Source: Vibrio coralliilyticus ATCC BAA-450 (GTDB taxonomy: Bacteria; Pseudomonadota; Gammaproteobacteria; Enterobacterales; Vibrionaceae). From it: a stretch of 64,000 nt of DNA. A program made the position numbers and the translations under genes. Under the pieces are notes generated by a model. The model saw only the letters and a program-made list of their open reading frames with translations. It searched no databases and had not been told where the DNA came from. Location: the NCBI RefSeq assembly GCF_000176135.1, contig NZ_ACZN01000015.1, positions 558,001 to 622,000 on the forward strand, given 5' to 3'. Positions 17,587 to 27,013 of the stretch are shown piece by piece. The first letter of the stretch is position 1; the number at the start of each line of letters is the position of its first letter.

Positions 17587-19471
17587 ATTTTGTTCTCACT
17601 ATTCTCGGCGAAAGTTTGGTGATAAGAGGCAAAAATGCAGCAAACGTCGCCAATAATCCCCCACCCCAGATCCACCAGATGTATGCTTTGTACTGAATTT
17701 TGACCGCGTAGCTGTGCCCGTCGACTTTGGCAGCAAGTGTCACATAATAATCTCCAAGCCAAGTCGTGTGAATCGCAGGCTCGCTCATGTTCATGACTCG
17801 AACGGGATAATGGCGACGCTCAGGTTTGAGCTCAAACGCTCGACCTTCAGCATCAGTAAAACGCAGCTGTGCTTGCTCTGCCGTGAAGTTTTTATCTACA
17901 CGCCACTCCGTTTGCAGATACTCAACTTGCCAATCGCGAAACTCTGCTGACATTCCTGGACCAAGTTTGCGAGTTAGCTGAGATGAGTGCTCCGCATTCA
18001 TAACACACCCTATCGCGCCGATAGCCAACCCGATATGAGCCAAGAGCATAAAATTGAGCTTACCTAAACGGACAGCCCACCACAGATGGCTAAACACCAC
18101 CCAGCACGCCAGCCCCCAAATCAACATGACTGCGAATGACCACGTTTCCACCTGCCAAAAATACAACATTGCACCGACAAAGAATGAGGAGACAAAAAAC
18201 ACGACCATCCGTTGCCATGAGTTCACCAGCCCTGATTGCCAACTCAGAAAAGGAGCCCAGCCCATTGCCGTTAGCGCCAGAGCCGATAAAGGTAGAAGCA
18301 ATGTATTAAAATAGGGGGCGCCAACTGATATTGTTCCCAGTTGCAGCAACTCATAAACCATGGGGTAAAAAGTACCAAGGAAAACAGTAAACGTGGCGAT
18401 CACCAGCAGGCCAATCGCAAGAAGCACGAGATAAGATCGGCTGATAATAGCCGTCAACTTTTGGCTTCGTATGGTCTCCCCTCGGTCAATTAAAAGGGCA
18501 AAAGAGGCGAACAAGGTAACAGCCAAAATACCAAGAAGCGCAATGCCTTTTCCCGGGTCAACCGCAAAGGCATGCACCGAGGTCAATACTCCCGAGCGGA
18601 CGATAAAGGTACCGAGAATACTAAGGCTGAATGTCACCGAAGCTAAGATCAACGTCCAGACCATCAACTGCTGATGGCGCCTAGAGGCCACCATACTATG
18701 CAGCAAAGCTGTCCCCGTCAGCCAAGGCAACAATGATGCACTCTCAACTGGATCCCAGAACCACCATCCTCCCCAGCCTAACTCATTGTAGGCCCACCAT
18801 GAACCGACCAGTATCCCAAGCGTGAGAAATGCCCACGCAGATATCGCCCAAGGTTTACATAGTGTGACCCATTGGTTGTCATACGGTTTTTGCATCAACG
18901 CCGCCAACGCAAATGCCAGTACAGTGGAATAACCAATGTAGCCAAGGTACAACAGCGGAGGATGAAAAATCAGCCCCACGTCCTGAAGCATAGGATTGAG
19001 ATCGCGCCCCTGAGTTAACAAGGTTTGAGCGTAAACAAACGGATTTGAAGAGAGTAAGGTAAACCATGAAAACGCTGCAATAAACAATGTCATGATCCAC
19101 AGAACATGGGCGATATATCGCCCATTAGAATGACGAATAAATGAAATCAAACCTGCCCACAAGTTGAGTGTAAACACCCAAAACAGCATGGAACCTTGAT
19201 GGCCTCCCCACACAGCAGCCAGCTTGAAGAGTGGTGGTAGCTCAATATTAGAGTGAGTGGCCACGTACTCGAATTCAAATCGGTCAGAGGCAAACAAAAT
19301 CGCCAGAACAATCAGACTCAACGAAGCCATTGCTGCGTTGAGCCTGACAGGCCATATCAGAGAGAACGTTGCACCTTGATCAAAATAGTGCTGCCGCGCC
19401 CAGACTACAGCGCAAACTGAACTCGAAACAGCAACCCATATCAGAGCAAAATGTCCTATCTCTCCCCACAT
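17564..19471 (-). CDS. nrfE: NrfE/CcmF-type heme lyase
   Basis: The product is 635 aa with many transmembrane segments. It contains the tryptophan-rich WWD heme-handling motif WGGWWFWDPVE (about residues 225-240) and conserved His residues such as HPPLLYLGYIGY and HSMVASRR. NrfE with NrfF and NrfG attaches heme to the lysine-ligated CWSCK site of NrfA. It lies 2 bp after nrfD and overlaps the thioredoxin gene. CcmF and NrfE are paralogous. Operon context favours NrfE. Confidence 0.93.
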   Translation of the reverse strand: MWGEIGHFALIWVAVSSSVCAVVWARQHYFDQGATFSLIWPVRLNAAMASLSLIVLAILFASDRFEFEYVATHSNIELPPLFKLAAVWGGHQGSMLFWVFTLNLWAGLISFIRHSNGRYIAHVLWIMTLFIAAFSWFTLLSSNPFVYAQTLLTQGRDLNPMLQDVGLIFHPPLLYLGYIGYSTVLAFALAALMQKPYDNQWVTLCKPWAISAWAFLTLGILVGSWWAYNELGWGGWWFWDPVESASLLPWLTGTALLHSMVASRRHQQLMVWTLILASVTFSLSILGTFIVRSGVLTSVHAFAVDPGKGIALLGILAVTLFASFALLIDRGETIRSQKLTAIISRSYLVLLAIGLLVIATFTVFLGTFYPMVYELLQLGTISVGAPYFNTLLLPLSALALTAMGWAPFLSWQSGLVNSWQRMVVFFVSSFFVGAMLYFWQVETWSFAVMLIWGLACWVVFSHLWWAVRLGKLNFMLLAHIGLAIGAIGCVMNAEHSSQLTRKLGPGMSAEFRDWQVEYLQTEWRVDKNFTAEQAQLRFTDAEGRAFELKPERRHYPVRVMNMSEPAIHTTWLGDYYVTLAAKVDGHSYAVKIQYKAYIWWIWGGGLLATFAAFLPLITKLSPRIVRTKYGVVQKV

Positions 19472-19473
19472 GC

Positions 19474-20448
19474 TTACACCACCGTCATCTGACCGGCGTA
19501 GAGAATAAAGGTACGTAACATCAGTACCCCGACCAAACTCAGCGTTGTCACTATGAAGATGTAACTGCCGTTATGGCGCACTTCGTTTGGCGTAACGGCA
19601 TTGAGAGTCAGCGGCAGTAACATCCCAATCAACACAACGCCAAACCAGAACCAGTTTGACCAGAAGCCTCCCCCGATCGCATTCCAAGCCGCCACTTCAT
19701 TCTGACCGCCACTGAATATCAGGCCAGTAAAGAAGGTCACCAACACAAACAGTTCGAATAACACAACCGGACGTTCAAACCCATGCACCCAACGGACACT
19801 TGGGCTGTGTGCCGATTCTTTGAACACTAGAATGCCAAACAACAAACATGCCGCTGCGCCCGAAGAAAGGCTGGAAAACAGGAACAGGATCGGCAACACA
19901 GGGTTGTTCAGCATCGGGTAAGTTTTCAGTGCAGAGAGCAGAAAACCAGTGTAAGCCGCAAGCAATATCGCCAACACACCCAGAAACAACTCGACAGGGT
20001 TGTTTATCTTACCGACTTTTATCAACACACCATCAACCCAGTCTAATAGCCCACCCGGAAGCTTGCCTTCGCAGAACTGTATGATCTGGTGGCGGAAAAT
20101 CACACCAATCCAAACGAATAAGACCGCCATATAAACTTGGAAGAGAATTACCCCCATCGACATGACTGAAGACGGATTGTAGTAGATCATAATCTTCCAG
20201 AACGACAAAGGTTTGGTGAGGTGGAAAATCAATATGGTCAAACCGGCAATAATGCCAAAGGGAGCCAGCCAAGCGACGGCTTTAAGGATGCCGTTATTGG
20301 CAGGGTCACCTTCAATTACGCGGCGTTTGAGATACAAGCCAATCATCACAGCCCCAGCGGACATTCCCGCAAGAAACAAGTAAATGGCAATGATCCAGTC
20401 CCAGACCAATGAATCGAAATGGAAAGCCGTTTCAATACCGTTCATCAT
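19474..20448 (-). CDS. nrfD: NrfD membrane quinol-oxidising subunit
   Basis: The product is 324 aa with about eight hydrophobic segments. The N-terminal FHFDSLVWDWIIAIYLFLAGMSAG is typical of NrfD/PsrC-type integral membrane proteins. It oxidises menaquinol and passes electrons through NrfC and NrfB to NrfA. The ATG overlaps the nrfC stop by 4 bp and nrfE follows after 2 bp. Confidence 0.95.
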   Translation of the reverse strand: MMNGIETAFHFDSLVWDWIIAIYLFLAGMSAGAVMIGLYLKRRVIEGDPANNGILKAVAWLAPFGIIAGLTILIFHLTKPLSFWKIMIYYNPSSVMSMGVILFQVYMAVLFVWIGVIFRHQIIQFCEGKLPGGLLDWVDGVLIKVGKINNPVELFLGVLAILLAAYTGFLLSALKTYPMLNNPVLPILFLFSSLSSGAAACLLFGILVFKESAHSPSVRWVHGFERPVVLFELFVLVTFFTGLIFSGGQNEVAAWNAIGGGFWSNWFWFGVVLIGMLLPLTLNAVTPNEVRHNGSYIFIVTTLSLVGVLMLRTFILYAGQMTVV

Positions 20449-21134
20449 GAAACCTCCCCTTTGTTGTGTGGGATCTTGTACAACTTAGGCTTGGTACCTA
20501 AGTGCGCTTTATCGCGATAGACCACATGGTTACTTAACACTTGATTGATTTGACTCTGCGGATCGTTGAGATCGCCAAACACCAAGGCTTTGGTCGGGCA
20601 AGATTCTACACAGGCGGGTAATTTGCCCTCGGCAAGATTGGTATCACGACAGAAATTGCACTTGTCTGCGGAATGGTCTTCGGGATTGAAAAAGCGCACT
20701 TGATAAGGGCACGCGGCAAGGCAGTAACCACAGCCGACACACTTGTCTTTATCCACATCGACAATGCCTGTCTTCTCATCTTTATATGCTGCGCCCGTCG
20801 GGCAAACATACACACAAGGTGGGTTTTCACAGTGCTGGCAAGATTTACGGGTAAAGCGATATTCCACATCAGGAAATTCGCCTTGTGGCTCGCTACGAAT
20901 GATTTCCAGTCTCGACACCCCTTCTGGTACCTTGTTGACCTCGCGACAAGCTTCAGTACAAGCGGTACAACCGATACAGGCGGTCTCATCGTGAATCATG
21001 CCATAGAGCTTGTCATCGACCTGTTCGACATTTGCTAACGTCTTACGACTGCTGATCATCGCAGTCCCGGCTACGCCTGTGGTCATAATCAAGGCGCCAG
21101 CACCAGTTAAAAAATTTCGTCTAGAACAACTCAT
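20445..21134 (-). CDS. nrfC: NrfC periplasmic 4Fe-4S ferredoxin subunit (Tat-exported)
   Basis: The product is 229 aa. The N-terminus has a twin-arginine motif SRRNFLTG followed by a hydrophobic stretch, so it should be exported folded by the Tat system. Cysteine clusters such as CIGCTACTEAC, CQHCENPPCVYVC and CVGCGYCLAAC indicate four 4Fe-4S clusters. It transfers electrons from NrfD to the pentaheme protein NrfB. The gene starts 1 bp after the nrfB stop. Confidence 0.96.
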   Translation of the reverse strand: MSCSRRNFLTGAGALIMTTGVAGTAMISSRKTLANVEQVDDKLYGMIHDETACIGCTACTEACREVNKVPEGVSRLEIIRSEPQGEFPDVEYRFTRKSCQHCENPPCVYVCPTGAAYKDEKTGIVDVDKDKCVGCGYCLAACPYQVRFFNPEDHSADKCNFCRDTNLAEGKLPACVESCPTKALVFGDLNDPQSQINQVLSNHVVYRDKAHLGTKPKLYKIPHNKGEVS

Positions 21135-21135
21135 A

Positions 21136-21726
21136 TCATTGCTCCTCTTTCAACTGATTGAAGTCTGAATGACAGTCGACACACAGCTTGATTTTCTGCT
21201 TGCGCTCCAAACCAAGGACTTTTGCTTTACTGGCATGAACATCATGACAGTTAGAGCAGGTGAGGTTTTTGGCATGCACATCATGTGTCCAGCTATCTTC
21301 ACGCAGATACTTCGGCTTATGACAATCAGTACACTGGCTATTGGCCTTCAAAATGGCGTCAGGGTCTAGGTAGGTTTTGTCTGTTCCCTGCTGAGATTGT
21401 GCAGATGAGTACTTGATGACTTGCGGAGCACCTTCACGGTGGTCAGGCCCGATGTTGCTATGACAGTTAGTACAATTCACTTCACGACCTAGAATCTCAT
21501 GAGCATTTTCACCATGAGATTGCTGAAGTGATTCTTTGGAATCCTTATGACATTGAATACATTTGTAATCTTTGTCCCGGATAAGCGTAACTTCATGACG
21601 AGTCGAGCTTTCTTCGGCTGTAGGGGCAGAAGAATCAGCAGCAACGGCATGAAGAGAATAGCCATAGAGGCAGAATGCAAGAATGGTTTTCAGCATTATG
21701 ACTATGGCCAACTTTATATTGCCCAT
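21136..21726 (-). CDS. nrfB: NrfB pentaheme c-type cytochrome
   Basis: The product is 196 aa with a signal peptide and exactly five CxxCH heme sites (CIQCH, CTNCH, CTDCH, CSNCH, CVDCH). That matches the pentaheme electron donor to NrfA. The translated start may be the second Met, 10 residues in, since MLKTILAFCLYGYSLHAVAA alone forms a good signal peptide. It is the first gene of the leftward nrfBCDE-thioredoxin-nrfF operon and is divergent from nrfA across a 475-bp spacer. Confidence 0.94.
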   Translation of the reverse strand: MGNIKLAIVIMLKTILAFCLYGYSLHAVAADSSAPTAEESSTRHEVTLIRDKDYKCIQCHKDSKESLQQSHGENAHEILGREVNCTNCHSNIGPDHREGAPQVIKYSSAQSQQGTDKTYLDPDAILKANSQCTDCHKPKYLREDSWTHDVHAKNLTCSNCHDVHASKAKVLGLERKQKIKLCVDCHSDFNQLKEEQ

Positions 21727-22007
21727 TTTATCCTTTCCTTATTCCAGAACAGATTTTGAGCCACGCTCAAAATAAACAGTCTGGTCAAAACCAATGCCCT
21801 TTAGCGGTATTTAAATCACCACTAAATGAGATCAATTCTTATTTTTGGAAAAGCCACAACGCTATCGATTACATTTTACTCAGCCTACTCTTTAGTAGTA
21901 GATTTTTTGCACAAAACCTCGATCCTTATCACCTTATTTTATACATGGTTAATAGCCATAAGTCATTGATGATAATGAATTTCATTATCCATACCTAACA
22001 ATAAGCC

Positions 22008-22023
22008 TACCCCTTTAGGGTTA
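22008..22023 (+). promoter_or_regulatory. NarP/NarL-like 7-2-7 binding site
   Basis: TACCCCT, 2 bp, then AGGGTTA: the first heptamer matches TACYYMT fully and the inverted one at six of seven positions. The centre is about 92 bp upstream of the inferred nrfA start, further out than the -74.5 position in E. coli. Confidence 0.5.
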
Positions 22024-22059
22024 TTAAAAATCAACTTTGAGCCAGATCACTGACCTAAA

Positions 22060-22073
22060 TTGATCTAAAGCAA
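22060..22073 (+). promoter_or_regulatory. FNR-like box of nrfA
   Basis: TTGATCTAAAGCAA matches TTGAT-N4-ATCAA with one mismatch in the right half. Its spacing to the TACAAA -10 candidate fits anaerobic activation by FNR. Confidence 0.6.
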
Positions 22074-22201
22074 TGAAGGGTTATTCGTGAGTTTTTACAA
22101 ATATTTCCTTTTATTACAATTTATTTCAGTTCTCCAATTCTTAATTTGGAATTAGCCAGTTCACAACGCTGCTAATAAAACAGAATTATGGAGATAGCAC
22201 T

Positions 22202-23632
22202 GTGAATAAATTGCACTGGATACCAAAATCCGTTGCAGCAATAGTAATATTGGCGGGTACTGTTATCAGTACCACCAGCGTTGCTGCATCTGATGAAAAA
22301 GGCCTTATCGATCCGCGAAATCAGGCCTATGAACAACATCACCCTGATCAGTACCAATCTTGGAAAGAAACATCAGAAAGTGACCATATTGAAGATGCTC
22401 TCGCCGATGACCCCAATATGGTCATCATGTGGGCAGGTTATGGCTTTGCCAAAGACTACAATAAAGCCCGCGGCCACTTTTATGCCATTGACGACGTGCG
22501 CCAAACACTGAGGACTGGCGCTCCAAGTGACGAAAAATCAGGCCCAATGCCGATGGCTTGCTGGAGTTGTAAAAGCCCTGATGTAGGCCGAGTGATCGAT
22601 GAACGTGGCGAAGACGGCTATTTCGATGGCAAATGGGCACGACTTGGCGATCAGATCGTTAACCCAATTGGCTGTGCTGACTGCCATGATACCCGCAGTG
22701 AATCATTCAAAAATGGCGAGCCCGCTTTAGCTATAACTAAGCCCTATGTAGAACGTGCTTTCCAAGCTATCGACAAACCTTTTGAAGAACAGTCACGCCT
22801 CGACCAACAAGCGACAGTCTGTGCCCAATGTCACGTCGAATACTACTTCACTGGGCCCAAAAAATCGGTCAAGTTCCCTTGGGATAAAGGCACCAACGTC
22901 GCGGCAATGGAAGAGTACTATGACTCTATTGGCTTCAAAGACTGGACGCATAAAGTATCGAAAGCACCGATGTTGAAAGCACAGCACCCTGGCTATGAAA
23001 CCTGGCGTGACGGCATTCATGGTAAGAACAAAGTTGCCTGTGTGGACTGCCATATGCCAAAAGTCACCAAAGAAGATGGCACCATCTATACCGATCATAA
23101 AGTGGGTAACCCCTTTGACCGCTTTGAAGACACCTGTGCCAACTGCCATACGCAAAGCAAAGATCAATTGAAGAACATCGTTTCATCGCGCAAAGCTCAG
23201 GTACTCAACATGAAGCTTACGGCAGAGAAGCAGATCGTCGCCGCACACTTTGAAGCTGGAGCAGCATGGAAAGCTGGCGCGACTGAAGATGAAATGAAAG
23301 ACATTCTTCAGGATATTCGTCATGCTCAGTGGCGTTGGGACTACGCGATCGCCTCTCATGGTATTCACATGCATGCGCCAGAAGTGGCACTTGAAGTGTT
23401 AGGTACAGCGGTCGACCGTGCGGCGGATGCCCGTACAAAATTGGTGCGCTTACTCGCAACCAAAGGCGTAACAGAGCCCGTTGAACTGCCGGACATTTCG
23501 ACTAAGGCCAAAGCCCAGCAGGCTCTTGGCATGGACATGGAAAAAATGAACAGCGATAAACAACATTTCCTTAAAACGGTTGTGCCGGAGTGGGAAAAAT
23601 CCGCCCAGAAACGCGAAGAGGCGACGTACTAG
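22202..23632 (+). CDS. nrfA: Cytochrome c nitrite reductase NrfA (ammonia-forming)
   Basis: The product is 476 aa (E. coli 478). It reduces nitrite to ammonium with six electrons in the periplasm. The active-site heme motif CWSCK is at residue 120, and four CxxCH motifs follow at about 158 (CADCH), 207 (CAQCH), 280 (CVDCH) and 312 (CANCH), giving the full pentaheme set. The signal peptide ends near residue 28. Translation starts with GTG at 22202 behind a GGAG site. It is monocistronic, ends in a strong terminator, and is divergent from nrfBCDE rather than leading one operon as in E. coli. Confidence 0.98.
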   Translation: MNKLHWIPKSVAAIVILAGTVISTTSVAASDEKGLIDPRNQAYEQHHPDQYQSWKETSESDHIEDALADDPNMVIMWAGYGFAKDYNKARGHFYAIDDVRQTLRTGAPSDEKSGPMPMACWSCKSPDVGRVIDERGEDGYFDGKWARLGDQIVNPIGCADCHDTRSESFKNGEPALAITKPYVERAFQAIDKPFEEQSRLDQQATVCAQCHVEYYFTGPKKSVKFPWDKGTNVAAMEEYYDSIGFKDWTHKVSKAPMLKAQHPGYETWRDGIHGKNKVACVDCHMPKVTKEDGTIYTDHKVGNPFDRFEDTCANCHTQSKDQLKNIVSSRKAQVLNMKLTAEKQIVAAHFEAGAAWKAGATEDEMKDILQDIRHAQWRWDYAIASHGIHMHAPEVALEVLGTAVDRAADARTKLVRLLATKGVTEPVELPDISTKAKAQQALGMDMEKMNSDKQHFLKTVVPEWEKSAQKREEATY

Positions 23633-23649
23633 ACACTCACTACTAATAA

Positions 23650-23678
23650 AAAACCTCCCTGACACGGGAGGTTTTTTT
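23650..23678 (+). terminator. Intrinsic terminator of nrfA (possibly bidirectional)
   Basis: The arms AACCTCCC and GGGAGGTT are followed by seven T residues on the plus strand and flanked by A residues on the other side. It lies 18 bp after the nrfA stop and 23 bp before the stop of the convergent TPR gene, so it may serve both. Confidence 0.92.
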
Positions 23679-23700
23679 GTTTTCAAGACGCGCCGTCGAT

Positions 23701-24240
23701 TTATTCTCGGTCTAACATGGCTTTTGCTTGATTAAGCGAATGAATTACGGCAACTCGGTCGATATCCTGACGCTGAGAGTCCAACAGTTGAGTCCAAGTA
23801 TCGATGGCCTCTTGATAGCGAAAACTGATGAAATGATCATTGGCAATTAAGGTCAGAGCCGTCACATTACTGGCATCCAACTCCAGTGCCTTTGCCAGTA
23901 GATGATTCACCTCATCAGTCATACGCTGAGATCGTTCGAAATAAAGCGCAGTCGCTTTGGCAGCAAACTGATTGGCGCTAGCTTCCGGACTTAGGCGAAT
24001 CGCATAATCGAAACAAGTGAGTGCCGAGGAAAAGTCCTGTTTATTCAGATAACCGTGTCCCAGTTGAAACCACAACTCCGCCTGATTGGGATCCTGTTTA
24101 AGCTGATTCTGGATATCTTGCATCCACGCATCATGAGTTTGAGCAGAAAGCACAGGTTGTTGAGGTTGTGGCGCTTCACCCCGTAGCCACAAAAACACGG
24201 GGAGTGAAATGACTAAACTGGTCACCAAGATACGCTTCAT
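23701..24240 (-). CDS. nrfG: NrfG-like TPR protein
   Basis: The product is 179 aa with an N-terminal signal anchor (about residues 1-18) followed by three to four TPR-like units (for example AELWFQLGHGYLNKQDFSSAL and FRYQEAIDTWTQLL). NrfG binds the C-terminus of NrfA and, with NrfE and NrfF, guides heme insertion at CWSCK. Position next to nrfA and size (E. coli 198 aa) support the name. It is convergent with nrfA and separate from nrfEF. The CcmI/CycH C-terminal domain is a paralogous alternative. Confidence 0.8.
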   Translation of the reverse strand: MKRILVTSLVISLPVFLWLRGEAPQPQQPVLSAQTHDAWMQDIQNQLKQDPNQAELWFQLGHGYLNKQDFSSALTCFDYAIRLSPEASANQFAAKATALYFERSQRMTDEVNHLLAKALELDASNVTALTLIANDHFISFRYQEAIDTWTQLLDSQRQDIDRVAVIHSLNQAKAMLDRE

Positions 24241-24335
24241 TTATCCGTTCCATCGACAAAGGAATAACTTCAATGATAGGCAGAATTATATCGTGTTAAG
24301 ATAACGCTATCTTTGATCTCGCGGTAACAACCCTC

Positions 24336-24680
24336 ATGAAAAATAAAGTCGTTCCTTCTCAGGAAACACAACAAGAAGCGATGAAAATCGCCAAAGCGAC
24401 ACAGAAACCGGGCCAAACTAAAGAACAGACTAAGTTGATTGCTCAGGGAATCGAAAAAGGCATCGCTCAGTACAAAAAGCAGCACAAAGATAAAGCTCGC
24501 CAAGCGGATAAAGCCAAGAAAAAAGCACAAAAAGCCAAGCAAGCTCAACACTCTGCCATCGCGCAGCCAGAAGCTGAAACAGTGACCACAGTAGAAGCGC
24601 AAGCAAAAACCAATATGCTACCATGGGCATTATTAGCCCTCAGTTGGATTGGTTTTATTATTTATGTCACTCAAATTTAG
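24336..24680 (+). CDS. DUF2956 protein, small and lysine-rich, with a C-terminal membrane segment
   Basis: The product is 114 aa. The first 90 residues are highly charged (Lys, Gln, Ala) and probably a long helix. The end, LPWALLALSWIGFIIYV, is a single membrane anchor, so the protein should be tail-anchored with a basic cytoplasmic part. It matches the gammaproteobacterial DUF2956 family. The function is unknown. It overlaps the next gene by 17 bp. Confidence 0.8.
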   Translation: MKNKVVPSQETQQEAMKIAKATQKPGQTKEQTKLIAQGIEKGIAQYKKQHKDKARQADKAKKKAQKAKQAQHSAIAQPEAETVTTVEAQAKTNMLPWALLALSWIGFIIYVTQI

Positions 24681-25017
24681 TCAGCTATGCTTCATCGCTT
24701 TGCCGATTACTTTACTCGCAGGCTGCACAACCCCAATCTCTCAACTCAATAAGGATGCCAGCAGCGTCCAGATCAGAATGGACAGCAGTTTCGATCCCGC
24801 GAACTGTCAGTGGCAGGGCGATCTGACTGGCAGTGAAGGACACTGGTATACCTACCTGTTCTACCCTAACGATGTCATGGTTCAGGGAGCGGTTAATCAG
24901 ATAAAAAATCGCGCCAGTCAACTTGGCGCGAATACCGTTTATATGACGTCGCCACAAGACTTCACGACATCTTTTACCATACTGGGTAGTGCCTATAACT
25001 GCCCAACAGGCCGTTAG
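24664..25017 (+). CDS. Small outer-membrane lipoprotein (DUF4156-like)
   Basis: The product is 118 aa from the ATG at 24664. A TTG five codons upstream is less likely because it adds nothing to the signal peptide. The signal ends in the lipobox LLAGC, with the lipidated Cys at residue 21. The mature part has two further Cys residues, near residue 44 (NCQW) and close to the C-terminus (NCPTG), that could form a disulfide. It resembles the DUF4156 lipoprotein family. The function is unknown. Its 3' end overlaps the convergent helix-turn-helix gene by 4 bp. Confidence 0.78.
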   Translation: MSLKFSQLCFIALPITLLAGCTTPISQLNKDASSVQIRMDSSFDPANCQWQGDLTGSEGHWYTYLFYPNDVMVQGAVNQIKNRASQLGANTVYMTSPQDFTTSFTILGSAYNCPTGR

Positions 25018-25301
25018 GCACAAAACCCTAGACTAGCGGCAATGTCCGCTTCTCTGTCTAATACCCACTGGCTGTCAAAAGGCCCCCAGTCAGACAACTG
25101 ATAATACCCATCGTTGTGTCTGCGGCCATCTTGAATGAACATCAGTTCGATGCCAATACCAGGCAGAGCTTTGATTACGTCTTGAATCGTCCGGCGTGGC
25201 CAGCCCGTTTTCTCAATCAGTTTTGGCACATTCGGCCTATCGAGATTTTGGACCAGTAATGCTAAATATAAGCGCCTTGCAAAAACAGGACTCAATTCCA
25301 T
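25014..25301 (-). CDS. Small winged helix-turn-helix protein, putative transcription factor
   Basis: The product is 95 aa. Residues about 23-45 (PNVPKLIEKTGWPRRTIQDV) look like a helix-turn-helix, followed by a wing-like segment (FIQDGRRHNDGYYQLSDWG). A near-perfect ribosome site AGGAGGT precedes the ATG. It is divergent from the Spx/ArsC-like gene across 213 bp that could hold its operator. I do not recognise a named regulator. The DNA-binding role is inferred from the fold. Confidence 0.7.
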   Translation of the reverse strand: MELSPVFARRLYLALLVQNLDRPNVPKLIEKTGWPRRTIQDVIKALPGIGIELMFIQDGRRHNDGYYQLSDWGPFDSQWVLDREADIAASLGFCA

Positions 25302-25514
25302 TGATACCTCCTATAAATTTCTAGAGTCATTATTTCTGTTTTGCTATGCGGTGTGTTGCGTTTGATCAATAACTCATCGATCCTCAACTTTTGAAACACA
25401 TTTTTTTTGTCAGATGAAATATATCTGAGACACTTTTGTCTCTGATTACAGTTCCTGCTAGGATGCCAAAAAGCTTCTAATAACTTTATATAAGTCACTC
25501 TCAAAGGTTTAACT

Positions 25515-25862
25515 ATGACAATCACCATGTACGGAATTCCGAACTGCGATACCATCAAAAAAGCCAAAAAATGGCTGGAAGCAGAAGGTGTGGAATTCCA
25601 ATTCCATGACTACCGTAAACAGGGCGTTGATAAACAAATGGTTGAAACATTTTGCCAGCAACTAGGCTGGGAAAATGTGCTTAACAAACGCGGCACGACT
25701 TTTCGTCAGCTAACTCAGGAACAGAAAGACAGCCTGAACGAAGCCAACGCCATTGATCTGCTGGTAGAGCAACCGGCGATGATCAAACGCCCAATTTTAG
25801 TCTCTGGTGATGACTACCATCTTGGCTTTAAAGCCGATCAATACTCAGCCATTTTCTCTTAA
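25515..25862 (+). CDS. ArsC/Spx-family thioredoxin-like protein (YffB type)
   Basis: The product is 115 aa and begins [19 protein letters not shown]. It has a single Cys in the N-terminal PNCDT motif and the conserved RTTF-type segment ([10 protein letters not shown]). This matches YffB, a glutathione-dependent relative of arsenate reductase that lacks the full arsenate-reduction residues. The location 18 bp upstream of dapE is the same as in E. coli. True arsenate reduction is unlikely. Confidence 0.9.
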   Translation: MTITMYGIPNCDTIKKAKKWLEAEGVEFQFHDYRKQGVDKQMVETFCQQLGWENVLNKRGTTFRQLTQEQKDSLNEANAIDLLVEQPAMIKRPILVSGDDYHLGFKADQYSAIFS

Positions 25863-25879
25863 GCAAAAGGAATTCAAGG

Positions 25880-27013
25880 ATGACAGACAGCCCTACTTTG
25901 GCGCTTGCAAAAGACTTAATTAGCCGCCAATCGGTAACACCTGTGGATGCAGGTTGTCAGGATGTGATGATTGAACGCCTGAAAGCTTTAGGATTTGAAA
26001 TTGAAGTGATGGTGTTTGAAGACACCACAAACTTCTGGGCACGTCGTGGCACAGAAGCACCGCTGTTTGCGTTTGCTGGTCACACTGATGTTGTGCCAGC
26101 GGGCAATGTCGAGCTATGGGATACGCCTCCATTCGAACCGACTATGGTTGACGGCTATCTACATGGTCGCGGAGCCGCCGATATGAAAGGCTCTCTAGCA
26201 AGTATGATTGTTGCTGTTGAGCAGTTCATTGCCGAACACCCTGACCATAAAGGTTCAATTGGCTTTCTAATTACTTCGGACGAAGAAGGCCCATTTATCA
26301 ATGGTACAGTCCGTGTTGTCGAAACCCTAATGGCGCGCGACGAAAACATCGATATGTGTATTGTCGGCGAGCCATCAAGTACTGAACTCGTCGGTGACGT
26401 AGTGAAAAATGGTCGTCGAGGTTCTATCACCGGAGACTTAACCGTTAAAGGTGTTCAAGGTCACGTAGCTTACCCGCATTTAGCTAAGAACCCCGTTCAC
26501 CAGTCGCTGATGGCGATTCATGAATTGGCGTCAACCGAGTGGGACAAAGGCAATGACTACTTCCCACCTACCAGCTTCCAGATCCCGAATGTGCATGCGG
26601 GAACCGGTGCATCTAACGTGATCCCTGGCGAGTTCAATGTTCAGTTTAACCTGCGTTTCAGCACCGAGCTTAACAACGACATAATCGTTAAACGTGTCAC
26701 TGATACTCTTGATAAACACGACTTAGACTACGAGCTTAAGTGGACCTTCAACGGCGACCCATTCCTGACAGATACAGGCGCACTTCTCGACGCTGTGGTT
26801 GATGCCGTTGATACCGTCAATCAAACCAAACCAGCCCTACTCACCACCGGAGGTACATCCGATGGCCGCTTTATCGCCCGTATGGGTGGCCAGGTAGTCG
26901 AGTTAGGCCCAGTTAACGCGACCATTCATAAAGTGAACGAGTGCGTGAAAGTGGACGATCTTGAGAAACTGACCAAGATGTATCAGAAAACTCTGGAGAA
27001 TCTTCTGGCGTGA
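25880..27013 (+). CDS. dapE: Succinyl-diaminopimelate desuccinylase DapE
   Basis: The product is 377 aa. It hydrolyses N-succinyl-LL-diaminopimelate in lysine and peptidoglycan precursor synthesis. The zinc-binding motifs [21 protein letters not shown] and [12 protein letters not shown] and the glutamate in GEPSSTE are present, as expected for the M20 family. The downstream gene overlaps the stop by 4 bp (GTGA), so the next product, an M15 peptidase, is translationally coupled and also belongs to cell-wall metabolism. Confidence 0.97.
   Translation: MTDSPTLALAKDLISRQSVTPVDAGCQDVMIERLKALGFEIEVMVFEDTTNFWARRGTEAPLFAFAGHTDVVPAGNVELWDTPPFEPTMVDGYLHGRGAADMKGSLASMIVAVEQFIAEHPDHKGSIGFLITSDEEGPFINGTVRVVETLMARDENIDMCIVGEPSSTELVGDVVKNGRRGSITGDLTVKGVQGHVAYPHLAKNPVHQSLMAIHELASTEWDKGNDYFPPTSFQIPNVHAGTGASNVIPGEFNVQFNLRFSTELNNDIIVKRVTDTLDKHDLDYELKWTFNGDPFLTDTGALLDAVVDAVDTVNQTKPALLTTGGTSDGRFIARMGGQVVELGPVNATIHKVNECVKVDDLEKLTKMYQKTLENLLA

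Larger units (their letters stand above)
21727..22201. promoter_or_regulatory. Divergent nrfB/nrfA control region
   Basis: This 475-bp AT-rich spacer separates the two divergent nrf units and has no convincing gene. Two sites face nrfA. One is an FNR-like box (22060-22073) and the other a NarP/NarL-like 7-2-7 site (22008-22023). A TACAAA -10 candidate at 22096-22101 places transcription start near 22108, so the FNR box is centred at about -41.5, the class II position. A weaker half-site (TTGAT on the minus strand, about 21830) could serve nrfB. Confidence 0.6.

Noticed and set aside
25292..25567. 91-codon open frame on the minus strand between the helix-turn-helix and ArsC-like genes
   Set aside because: It overlaps the start of both divergent genes and covers their promoter region. 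It shows no family resemblance.
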